DNA from: Scheffersomyces stipitis CBS 6054
Taxonomy: Eukaryota; Ascomycota; Pichiomycetes; Serinales; Debaryomycetaceae
Length of the DNA stretch: 64,000 nt
Reading direction: 5' to 3'
Assembly: GCF_000209165.1 (NCBI RefSeq)
Contig: NC_009046.1
Location: forward strand, 62,001 to 126,000
Shown: one piece after another, positions 39,707-48,682 of the stretch
How positions within the stretch are numbered: the first letter of the stretch is position 1
Layout: every line of letters starts with the position of its first letter
Made by a program: the position numbers and the translations under genes
Notes under the pieces: model-generated
Databases searched by the model: none
Seen by the model: only the letters and a program-made list of their open reading frames with translations
What the model was told of the DNA's origin: nothing

Positions 39707-42700
39707 TTAGGATTGGTCCATTATGTCATGGAACTCCAGGTTGATGATGTCACTGTAGCCTCCAGATGCCATGCTCGTACCAAAGCTGGGATGACCGTAG
39801 ATATCTCCACGGCTGTCAGAGCCTGGTCCATAGTTGGTAGGAATGTGCCCGGCAGTATTATGAGGAGTGGAACTTTCTGTGGCCGAATGCGATTCAACGG
39901 CGTGATTTCTTAGAAAGAGGTCACCACTCAGACCATGTTGTTGGTTTGGATTACCTCCGGCAACATTCAACCAACCGGCATCATTGGTGATTTCATTCCA
40001 CAACTTCTGTTCTTCATCCAAATACGTCAAACCTTCGATACCTGCCAAGTCTGAATTGGTGTATACATCACCACCAGTATTGTTTCCATTCATTGGAGTT
40101 GGGATGGTGTAAGAAAAAGTATCACCACTCATTGTTCCTAGAGGGTATGAAGTGGTATGAATATATGGGTGAATTGGTGTTTGTCTGTCTGGAAATTCTA
40201 GATATGGCTCAGATGGAGGAGCCTGTTTATCGGGCGCAACTGCAGCTACAGCAATACTTTCACTTAGCTCCGTGTCGAGAACATTTAAGTGATCGCTATT
40301 AATCTTGGAGTTTGAAATTTGGTTAACCTCGACGATGTGATTTTGAATTTCCTCCGATGACAAATTTGTATTGGAAATATTGATTTCTTTTAAATCGTCA
40401 TCGTGCTTCAACAAAAGATCTTTCATGACTCCATTAAAGTCAAGAACTTTGATAAGCTTCAATAATTGAGCTCTTCTGAGTGCAGCTGGATAGTTTCCAA
40501 GTTTCTTCATCTTGGTGAAGATTATTAAAGCATGATCCAAGTGTTCTTTCGTGGCTTCATGTACGCCAAACGAGGCATTGAATAAGATTAATGTCGAAGC
40601 CGACGTGAATAAATACTCTCTATCCATCCATCCAAAAAGGGCTACCATGTTTTCTGGAAGAAGGGCCCATATTGATTTTATGGTATTGATGGACGCTTGG
40701 AACGAGGCATTCAATAAGAATAATACATTCTTTGAATATTTTGACAAGTCAACATATTTGTTGACTGTATTTTTGGCCTGGAGTTCCTTTAGTTTCTTGG
40801 TAGCAAAGTGGAAAAGTAATGGACGAACAGCCAAGTTCAAACCTTGGAAGTATTCCGTCATCAAATTGACAATAAGTCTTGTGATGCGCAAGTTTTCTTC
40901 TGAAAAATCTATCTTGAGGAAGTCTGGCAACAAGTTCTTCCATGTCATCAACTTATGCACCAAATCTGAAACAACTGGTAGAATATTGACAGTGGGCTGC
41001 TTGGTGTATAAAGAAGATAAGATGATAGCATTGATTTGTGTGATTGTAACGCAGTTGTTTATGTAGTCTGCCGGTGGGAAGATATAGTATCCTCTGACAT
41101 CATTTTCATCCTTTCTGAAATCGGTGAGATCAATGTTGAAATCAACCGGCAATTCAGTGGAAACACTGTCGTCTGCAAAACTTAAAGGCAAACCAGCTTT
41201 AGAAGACAACATTCTCTCGTACATATACACCGTCCACCATATTCTTCTTCGGTGCTCTAGCTCGAACCTATTCAAGTTCTCTTTGTCTGCATCCACATGC
41301 CAACCTAAGATCAAAGTCGACCTGAGAGCCAATCCAAAATAGAAATACGAAGCAATGGTACAATCAGCCACTTGTAAGTAGAAAGCATAAAGAAGCATTA
41401 CTTCAATACCACCATCTTTAGTAATATTATCTATGGCACCTGAGGCAAACAAGCCGGTAAACAACTCAGAAGCCTCGTAGAAGAATCCAGATCCTGGTAG
41501 CGTGTCTTTCTCTTTTCTTTCTTTAGTTCTATTTCTCGCCTTCTTGGATTCCAACTTTTCCTTCAGCTTTATGATGTGTGAGTTTGATTCAGTTCCAAGA
41601 TACATTTCGCCAATAGCAAATATAAGTAGAATCTTACAGAACCATATGGTTTCAAGAATTGTATCATCATCTGTGTCTTTTTTTATCGCATTTTCATCTT
41701 CGTCAGGTCCACCTTTAGCTTCGGTGATGTTTCTCTTGAGTATTCTCTTGTTCTCAGCTGCCTTTCCGGAATATAAATTCATAAGGAACTTCTTGACAAG
41801 CCCTTCGTTGAAGAAGTAAAAACACCCATCGTTATAGTTGATAAACGTATCTACCAAGAGCATGGCGTATGAATACGATGGTAACGTAAAGTTAATGGAG
41901 AGTCCTGGTCTGGTGTTGGTCTTAGCAAGAGTGATTCGGTAGGCGTTTCCCTCCTTCTCGAGTATTTCCGTCTCTCGTTTGTTACGCTTGAATGATCCGG
42001 GTTCTCCAGACTGGTTCGATTGAGGTGTTGAGCCACCTACACTATTGGGAGAAGCAGTGGGTGAAGTATCTGTAGAATTGTTAGGCAACAAACTTGAAGA
42101 CACAAACGAAGGTACCATGTTCTGGATTTCGAGTCCAAAAAGCGTCATGGATGACGAGCCTACATAGACCTTTTCCCCCGTTCTCGACTGTATAAGTCTG
42201 CCGTGTTTATCCAAAGATGGCTGGATCACCTCAGTGGAGGAGAAATTGCTATTAGCCGTAACACCTGTCGTCAGAGCAGGCTGTTGTGGTTGCTGCACCG
42301 ATTGCAGTACACTTGGCATGGAGTACTTGATGTTGTTGGTAAAATTGTTTTGCTGTTGTAGTGTCAGGGCCAGAAGCACAGGGTTTGCTCGGATGCGTTT
42401 TGTTTCCTCTTCCTTCAAGTTGTTTCTGAGAACGGCATTATCCTTCTTCAAACGGGCTATATCGTCGTGCAACTTCGACAAGTACTTCATCGATACGACA
42501 ATCTTCTTATCAGCCTCTACATACTCGCACTTCGTCTTTGCAATCTGACACTTTTTACATGGATCTCCTCCGGGACATCGGATGTGTCTAGCACGACAAC
42601 GAATACAGGCTAGCGCTGTACGCTTCTGCTTGTTTGATTGGTGAGACGATGTTATATTCGATAAATTTGATGAAGCATGTGACGACGCATTTGATGACGA

Positions 42701-42892
42701 TGATGGTGAATTAGATGATATGTCTGTTAATGTGGACGTTATGTTTGTAGTTTGCCCCAGAGCAGGGCTGTTTGCTGGGTGCAACTCGAGCACTCCTCCA
42801 GCTATCATGGAGTCAGCTACTTCCTCATCTTTGACGGAAGCAGAGAGCGAAACGGCAGGGCGATGTTCGTCGCCCGCAGCGCAGTCTGTCAT
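39707..42892 (-). CDS. PUT3: Zn(II)2Cys6 transcription factor PUT3 (proline utilisation activator)
   Basis: A 1061-residue binuclear-cluster activator. The zinc cluster occupies residues 96-122 with spacing C-x2-C-x6-C-x5-C-x2-C-x6-C, followed by the linker ADKKIVVSMKYLSKLHDDI and a short coiled coil. The motif VYVGSSSMTLFGLEIQ (about residues 245-260) is shared with Put3. The fungal-specific domain fills about 330-760. The C-terminal region is rich in Asn/Gly/Ser with acidic patches, plausible as an activation domain. In S. cerevisiae Put3 binds CGG(N10)CCG sites of PUT1 and PUT2. Its neighbours URB1 and HCS1 are the same as in S. cerevisiae, which supports orthology. Confidence 0.87.
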   Translation of the reverse strand: MTDCAAGDEHRPAVSLSASVKDEEVADSMIAGGVLELHPANSPALGQTTNITSTLTDISSNSPSSSSNASSHASSNLSNITSSHQSNKQKRTALACIRCRARHIRCPGGDPCKKCQIAKTKCEYVEADKKIVVSMKYLSKLHDDIARLKKDNAVLRNNLKEEETKRIRANPVLLALTLQQQNNFTNNIKYSMPSVLQSVQQPQQPALTTGVTANSNFSSTEVIQPSLDKHGRLIQSRTGEKVYVGSSSMTLFGLEIQNMVPSFVSSSLLPNNSTDTSPTASPNSVGGSTPQSNQSGEPGSFKRNKRETEILEKEGNAYRITLAKTNTRPGLSINFTLPSYSYAMLLVDTFINYNDGCFYFFNEGLVKKFLMNLYSGKAAENKRILKRNITEAKGGPDEDENAIKKDTDDDTILETIWFCKILLIFAIGEMYLGTESNSHIIKLKEKLESKKARNRTKERKEKDTLPGSGFFYEASELFTGLFASGAIDNITKDGGIEVMLLYAFYLQVADCTIASYFYFGLALRSTLILGWHVDADKENLNRFELEHRRRIWWTVYMYERMLSSKAGLPLSFADDSVSTELPVDFNIDLTDFRKDENDVRGYYIFPPADYINNCVTITQINAIILSSLYTKQPTVNILPVVSDLVHKLMTWKNLLPDFLKIDFSEENLRITRLIVNLMTEYFQGLNLAVRPLLFHFATKKLKELQAKNTVNKYVDLSKYSKNVLFLLNASFQASINTIKSIWALLPENMVALFGWMDREYLFTSASTLILFNASFGVHEATKEHLDHALIIFTKMKKLGNYPAALRRAQLLKLIKVLDFNGVMKDLLLKHDDDLKEINISNTNLSSEEIQNHIVEVNQISNSKINSDHLNVLDTELSESIAVAAVAPDKQAPPSEPYLEFPDRQTPIHPYIHTTSYPLGTMSGDTFSYTIPTPMNGNNTGGDVYTNSDLAGIEGLTYLDEEQKLWNEITNDAGWLNVAGGNPNQQHGLSGDLFLRNHAVESHSATESSTPHNTAGHIPTNYGPGSDSRGDIYGHPSFGTSMASGGYSDIINLEFHDIMDQS

Positions 42893-43794
42893 ATTCTCGA
42901 TGGCACTGGTCTAATTGGAAAAGAAAATGTTATCAGAAACGAAAGAAATTGAAAAGATGTGAATACATTGTCATCAGAAATGAAGTATGCACATTGGAAC
43001 CGTTACGTTTTGAAATAACGAAATAAGCGGAGTGCACATAGCGCTCCGTTCGGAGTGGGTTAGTCATAGCGAGCCAACCTTCTGCTACTAACAAATACGA
43101 TATACATGTGGGATTCGGTTTCATAAGGATAGAATGGGATTCCATCTACTTTGTTGTTGTATGGAGTTTTCTTGGATTTGTGCAATTGATATAGTTCCCA
43201 AGGAAGAGCCGTTTCTGTCACGTCTCATTTCTCATTTCTCACTACAAAGAATTGCCACAGTTGCAACTGCTGCGACGAAAGAAACATGTATTGACTGATC
43301 AAGTCAAATTGTAGCAGAAGCAGATAGATTACAATGGGCTTTGTTCATGGAGGTGAAATTATGGTATCTCATCTTTCTGATCTGAAACCGTTGCATTCTC
43401 CAGACTACAGACGAAGTTTTGAATTTATTAGCCAATTAGCTGCGAAAAACACCCCAAAGTTGAAAATTATAGGAACGTGGTGATAGAGGAGAGATGTGAT
43501 CTTTGTCAACTGCTATTTTGCTTATCTCTTTAACCAACACACTCTATAGCATATAACCTGCTTTACTATTTACTATTTACATTTCCTATTTCTTTCACTG
43601 ACTTCTACATTCTAACATAATCACAGCAAATGTATAGCCTAACAAAAGTATTTTTCTTCCCCATACTTTTCATAATTTTTCGCACTAGCCCCTTCTATCT
43701 CTAACTAACACCTTACTCAGACAATTACTAATACACTTCATCTCCTGAAGTTATCCCATTGTATCATGTTTCTAGAACTCTGTACTATACCACA
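42893..43794. promoter_or_regulatory. Divergent region PUT3 / F-box LRR gene
   Basis: This 902-bp region lies between divergent genes. A 49-codon ATG frame at 43334-43483 on the plus strand has ordinary composition, but I do not recognise it. The last 120 bp before 43795 are strongly C/T-rich on the plus strand, as in many yeast 5' leaders. Confidence 0.45.
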
Positions 43795-45873
43795 ATGGAG
43801 TCTGATATCATAGACTACACTTCTCCATCCATATCCGATCTTCCTCCGGAAATCATCTCCTACATCTTCTCGTATCTCTCACCTGACTTGGTATACGAAA
43901 AGTTTATCGAATTATGTCCCTGGACCAACCATAGTATCCAAAACATCGCCTACGCTTCTATTTTTACTCGTAAGCTCATTGTACGACTGGTGCCGCTCAG
44001 GAAAACTGGATATGACGCTTCCCGAGTCTTTTACTCCCCCGCAGATCTCCAGACTGCCTTTGTCATAATTGGATTCCAAAGAGCTTACAATGTGCTTCGT
44101 AACTTGATCCACTACAACCTAATGAATAATACGCTGATTTTTCCCCGTGAAATGGGATTTCTTTTTCGGTTCAAGAATGAAGCTGGGAATGTGTCTGAAA
44201 TGCCGTCTCAATGGCTCCATAGCGAAGTAGACTACTTTGCTAAACTTATTGAGATTCTTTCATTAGACAATTACTATAAGGATGCCATTCCTCGAGTCTG
44301 TTTCCAACTATCGTATAACATCACATTGAGCCCAGCATTAATAGCCAAAAGCAACAAGATTATGCAGAGAATAGAATCATTAGAAAATAAGACGGTTAAA
44401 GTGTTGATACAGAGTAGCTACACATCCAAGAATTCAGTTCAAAATATCCGTCTATTACACACAAATTCGTTGGACAGCTTAGAGGAACTCTACCTATGGA
44501 GATATAACATTTCCAACTACCATGTTAAAAACTACCTACGCAGAAGTTCAGAGACTCTTCGAGTTTTGGACTTGACAGCAAATGAGATAACTTCGCTTCA
44601 AGGTCTAACACTACCTCCTAACCTTGAGAAGCTACTTCTCAGTGCCAACAACATTACGAGCTTGGATGGTCCGAACTATGACGAAGCTACCAAGTTAAAG
44701 ATTTTGGATGCCTCAATCAATGCCATTCATGACTTGGACTATAATTTAGTGCTTCCTTCATCTCTCACAAGTCTCAAGATCACTTACAATTCAATTCCTC
44801 AGATACACCAAGCACAGATTCCGCAAAATTTGAACATATTGGGACTCTCTAAAAACTCATTGACTCATTTGGAAGATATCATTCTTCCACCTTCTCTCTG
44901 CGAATTGCATTTGAATGGTAATTCTATAAAGACTTTGCCAGAAAATTTATTTATTTCTACTCCCAATTTGACCATTTTGGACTTGTCAGAAAACCAAATC
45001 GACGACTTGGACGATCTTGGTGAATTGCCAGATAGTCTAAGTGAACTAATGCTAGACAACAACGAGATTGACCATAGTGATTTGCATAATATACTAACAA
45101 CCAACTTGACCAAATTATCATTGCGATCTACAGGATTAATTACATTTAGTCATGTTCAATTGCCAAAGGGGTTGAAAGAGCTCGACATTTCCAAAAATGA
45201 AATCGGAGAAATCGAGTTGGTTAATTTTGGTGACGAGTTGACAAAGTTGAATTTAAGCAACAACATCCTATCCACATTCAATTTGGATACATCAGTACAC
45301 TTACCGCGTACTATACGGAAGCTTGATTTGAGCCGTAACAAGTTCATGCGTGGATTGGATAGCATAGGGATACCGTCCCATTTAACTTCTTTACACCTTA
45401 ATGATATAGGTCTTGGATTATTAACCAACGATACTATCAGTAAATTACCCGTGTCATTAGAGACGTTGTTCCTCGATAATACATGCTGGACTCCAAAAGT
45501 GAATAGCAGTGGAACTATAACCAAATACAAATCAATTGAGCTCAGTCTTGACTTCAGACTGATATTGCCCAATTTGACAACGTTATCGTTAGAAAGAAAT
45601 TGCATTGGCCTGATCGATGACATCACCTATCCTTGTGGTTTGCAATGGCTTTCTTATCAACATAACGACTTGGGACATATAAATTTTCAGAATATCCCCA
45701 CCAACATTAAATGTCTACAGTTAAACAACAACAAGATCCACGAAGAAATTCTTTGGGAATCGATTCGTAATGTGCCCTACTTTCCCGAGATCGAATACTT
45801 CGGCATTTGTGGTGACCAGACGGAACTCATGCGACTGGGTATCTACTTTGGGGGAATGGAGCCTACGAGTTGA
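43795..45873 (+). CDS. F-box / leucine-rich-repeat protein (function unknown)
   Basis: A protein of 692 residues from the ATG at 43795; the frame extends 12 codons upstream without an ATG. An F-box-like motif is at about residues 14-35 (ISDLPPEIISYIFSYLSPDL). From about residue 235 to the end there are some 17 leucine-rich repeats of about 22 residues (such as LRVLDLTANEITSLQGLTLP), with an LPP/LPxx hinge. The arrangement suggests an SCF ubiquitin-ligase adaptor in which the repeats bind substrate. I cannot name an ortholog. The repeat type is that of the LRR protein at 29853-32426, and they look like members of one family, lacking PUT3-like synteny support. Confidence 0.78.
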   Translation: MESDIIDYTSPSISDLPPEIISYIFSYLSPDLVYEKFIELCPWTNHSIQNIAYASIFTRKLIVRLVPLRKTGYDASRVFYSPADLQTAFVIIGFQRAYNVLRNLIHYNLMNNTLIFPREMGFLFRFKNEAGNVSEMPSQWLHSEVDYFAKLIEILSLDNYYKDAIPRVCFQLSYNITLSPALIAKSNKIMQRIESLENKTVKVLIQSSYTSKNSVQNIRLLHTNSLDSLEELYLWRYNISNYHVKNYLRRSSETLRVLDLTANEITSLQGLTLPPNLEKLLLSANNITSLDGPNYDEATKLKILDASINAIHDLDYNLVLPSSLTSLKITYNSIPQIHQAQIPQNLNILGLSKNSLTHLEDIILPPSLCELHLNGNSIKTLPENLFISTPNLTILDLSENQIDDLDDLGELPDSLSELMLDNNEIDHSDLHNILTTNLTKLSLRSTGLITFSHVQLPKGLKELDISKNEIGEIELVNFGDELTKLNLSNNILSTFNLDTSVHLPRTIRKLDLSRNKFMRGLDSIGIPSHLTSLHLNDIGLGLLTNDTISKLPVSLETLFLDNTCWTPKVNSSGTITKYKSIELSLDFRLILPNLTTLSLERNCIGLIDDITYPCGLQWLSYQHNDLGHINFQNIPTNIKCLQLNNNKIHEEILWESIRNVPYFPEIEYFGICGDQTELMRLGIYFGGMEPTS

Positions 45874-46103
45874 AATATCGAATGTAAATAATGAATTTTT
45901 TTAGTATGAAAGTGCCATAATATATAGTAGAAAGAAAACCAATTGTCTTTGCTCCAAAAACAGAAAACAACTTTTTTTAGGAAAAAAACCGTCAAGAACT
46001 AAAGGAATGAAAAGTACTTGTAAATTTTGACCTACTTTTCAAAAAAAAAGGAGTAAAAAGATGCGGCATGATACATAAGAGCAAGCCACCACTACCAATG
46101 AAT
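45874..46103. other. Convergent spacer, F-box LRR gene / PRY gene
   Basis: A 230-bp convergent intergenic region rich in A/T runs, consistent with terminators of both genes. Confidence 0.5.
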
Positions 46104-46850
46104 TTAAACCAAAGGAAGAACATTTTCCTTGATTTGACCGATAACATTTCCAGGAGGGTTGTAGGAGCAGATAACGTACTTGCCCCAGTTTTCAGCCGAG
46201 CAGTCCTTGTAGGCACAACCAAGCTGGGTAGTACCCTTCCAGACAACTTGGGTAAAGTGGTCCCATTGAGTGGCGGCGTTGTAGTTGTAGTCGTCACCTT
46301 CCACGTACCAGGCATCAAAGGCAGTGACACCGCTCAGGTATCCGACAGCCAAGTTTTCACCGTACTTACCACCGGAGTGGACCAAGCTACCAGAACACAG
46401 GTAGCCGTTGGCATAGTTCTGAGCATACTGATAGAGGTCGTCACTCCAGGTCAAGGCACTGACACCATGGTCGGCTCTCTTCTGGTTATGGGCATCCAAG
46501 ATTGACTGGGCGAAATCCTTGTCAGCACTGCCAAAGTCGTTGGCTGGAGCTGCGGAGGATGCTGGAGAAGGAGCTGGAGCAGGAGCTGCAGCAGCAGTAG
46601 CCGAAGTGGTTGGTGCAGGTGCAGGAGCTGGAGCAGTAGTAGCATCGTTACCGTCAACAACGGTTGTGACGATGACTCTGGCCTGGGCCTTTGTGGAAAC
46701 AGACGAGGTAGTTGCGGCTGGGGTCTGGCCATTGATAAAAATAGTGGTAACACCGTCGAGAACGGTGACTATGTGAGTCTGAGTGACGTAGACAATGTCG
46801 GCAAAGACCACGCTCAAGAGCGAGAAAAGAGCGAAGGTAAAAAATCTCAT
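46104..46850 (-). CDS. PRY1: Secreted CAP-superfamily protein (PRY/RBT4-like)
   Basis: A protein of 248 residues. A signal peptide (MRFFTFALFSLLSVVFA) is followed by a Thr/Val-rich stretch, an Ala-Pro-rich linker (APAPAPAP repeats, about residues 72-100) and a CAP domain (about 110-240). The CAP signature HFTQVVWKGTTQLGCA and the closing motif YVICSYNPPGNV are present. Six cysteines are in the CAP domain region. Pry proteins bind and export sterols and fatty acids; Rbt4 and Rbe1 are Candida relatives. I cannot tell which paralog this is. A CRE-type TGACGTCA sits 715 bp upstream in a long 1.8-kb promoter region. Confidence 0.87.
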   Translation of the reverse strand: MRFFTFALFSLLSVVFADIVYVTQTHIVTVLDGVTTIFINGQTPAATTSSVSTKAQARVIVTTVVDGNDATTAPAPAPAPTTSATAAAAPAPAPSPASSAAPANDFGSADKDFAQSILDAHNQKRADHGVSALTWSDDLYQYAQNYANGYLCSGSLVHSGGKYGENLAVGYLSGVTAFDAWYVEGDDYNYNAATQWDHFTQVVWKGTTQLGCAYKDCSAENWGKYVICSYNPPGNVIGQIKENVLPLV

Positions 46851-48682
46851 TATGAATGTAAGGAAAGGACGTTCAAGGCGACACTAAGAAGGAGTGGATG
46901 TAAGGAACGGATTGAAGACTAACTTGAGAGACCCAGCGGTACAGAGCAAGAAAACAACGATCACGTAGAAGAGGAATCACGGTGATATTTAAACGAAGGA
47001 GAAATACACCAGACGATACTCGCGAGACTGTTTGACCGGGATGCGGAATTAGTGAGAAAATAAAGTAGCGAAAAGCGTGCCTTAGAATGTGGACCCAGAT
47101 GCGATGTTGCAACAGTAAAGAGCGGTGGTGGGTGAAAAGGAGAGAAGATGGTTTCCAAACGTTATGGAGATGTCAGGTAAGGCAATGGAGGCAGAAATTC
47201 TTCGGTTATGTGTTTTAAAGGGATAGGTGCCATATATATGTAATATTGTAAACATCCAGTTTCACATCTTGGGGGAATGGATTTTTTCGCCAGTGAACCT
47301 CAGATTCAATTTGAATAAGCTTTCTGCAGCAGAATATTAGCAGGGCTGCATGCAGCAGAATGGAATTCGCACCCAAGGAGTGAAAAATAAATTCGGCTTA
47401 GTCTTGTGTTGAATTTACGTATTTTCGTGTCTTTGTGCCTTCTTGGCTGGGATAGGTTGAGGCGACTGGCGGTAGGGTTAGCAGACAATACTGGACGGGC
47501 TATAGTTCGTGTGGCATTGTACCCAGCGGTCCGTCCGGCACGTGCGCTAATCCGCTGGTTGTTCTGACGTCAGTCCAGATCCGCTGCCTGCCCAATACCC
47601 CATCAATGAATGAACAAAGCGTGGATTTGTAAACAGAGGTAATGTGAGACAGTGGGCTTGCTATATTGCCCAAGCTTTAGATCGTGCGTTCCATTTCTCT
47701 GGTGTCTAAATTGCTTGTTAGAACTCGATTCTAGTGTTGTCAAGCGCCATCTCGATCTAGAATTCCACAGTCTGTTTCGGTTAGTATCCATTCGCCTTTG
47801 CTCTTTTTAGATGATCTAGACATGCTCCATAATAATATTAAGATGAATTTTTCACGTACCAGCAATATGTATGTAGGGATGAATAGATGGTCTTGGGCTC
47901 TGGATCGGGATCGACATCTTTGGTCTTCTAGGCCCTCTCTCCCACATACCTTGGATCAAATCAATATTTCCTAATGGGGGTAAATTATTGTGGGCTCGCA
48001 AAATATCAAATGAAAATACCAGCATTTTTTCCTTCTGATGAGCTACAGTGTACTACACCACAGAGCTGTAGCTAACATTAGCTAACGTCCTCGCCTATGT
48101 ACACACCGAGAAAATCCTTCTCTGGCTGCTGTTCCAGGACAATAATCAGATTTCATTATTTCCAAGTCCAGGCAGCCCAATACGTGGGCAGACCATTGTG
48201 AGATGGATTAATGAATTTCAGGTACCGCTGCCCGTTCCATATTTTTCAAATCCGACCCGAACATCTGATTTAGACTCTAAGGGTCCTTCCTATATTGTAA
48301 GCCCACGAGTACATGTGTTAAGTATATATACTTCCGCTAATATGTAACTATGTCACTGCGTAAGAAGATAAAGTGTAGCTAAATGGACTTCTAGATAGAA
48401 TATTAGTTAGACAACGTTGCGTTGATTTCTCCCAAATCATAACAAGTTGTAGATAAGCTGTTTAGTCCGAAAGAACAATGGATCGAACAACCCGAAAAAC
48501 AATACAACATTAGCGGGGCTCCCTAATCAGCAAGCCATTTCTACAAAAATAATTTCTTTCAGAACTCTGCTCCAGTTTCTGTTGTGAATATCCCACAATG
48601 GGAAACGTAATTGCACCGGGACCTGCTTCTACAATATGATACATTGTTATGTAACAGCATGTTCATACACTATTGTTTGGTT
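46851..48682. promoter_or_regulatory. Long PRY upstream region with CRE and E-box
   Basis: This 1832-bp gene-free region lies between PRY and the HCS1 3' end, so most of it is PRY upstream DNA. It contains CACGTG at 47539-47544, the perfect ATF/CREB-type palindrome TGACGTCA at 47565-47572, and the palindrome GCTGCATGCAGC at 47345-47356 flanked by a repeated tgcagcagaat. I see no tRNA, transposon or coding frame. Long promoters are usual for regulated cell-surface genes in this clade. Confidence 0.55.
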
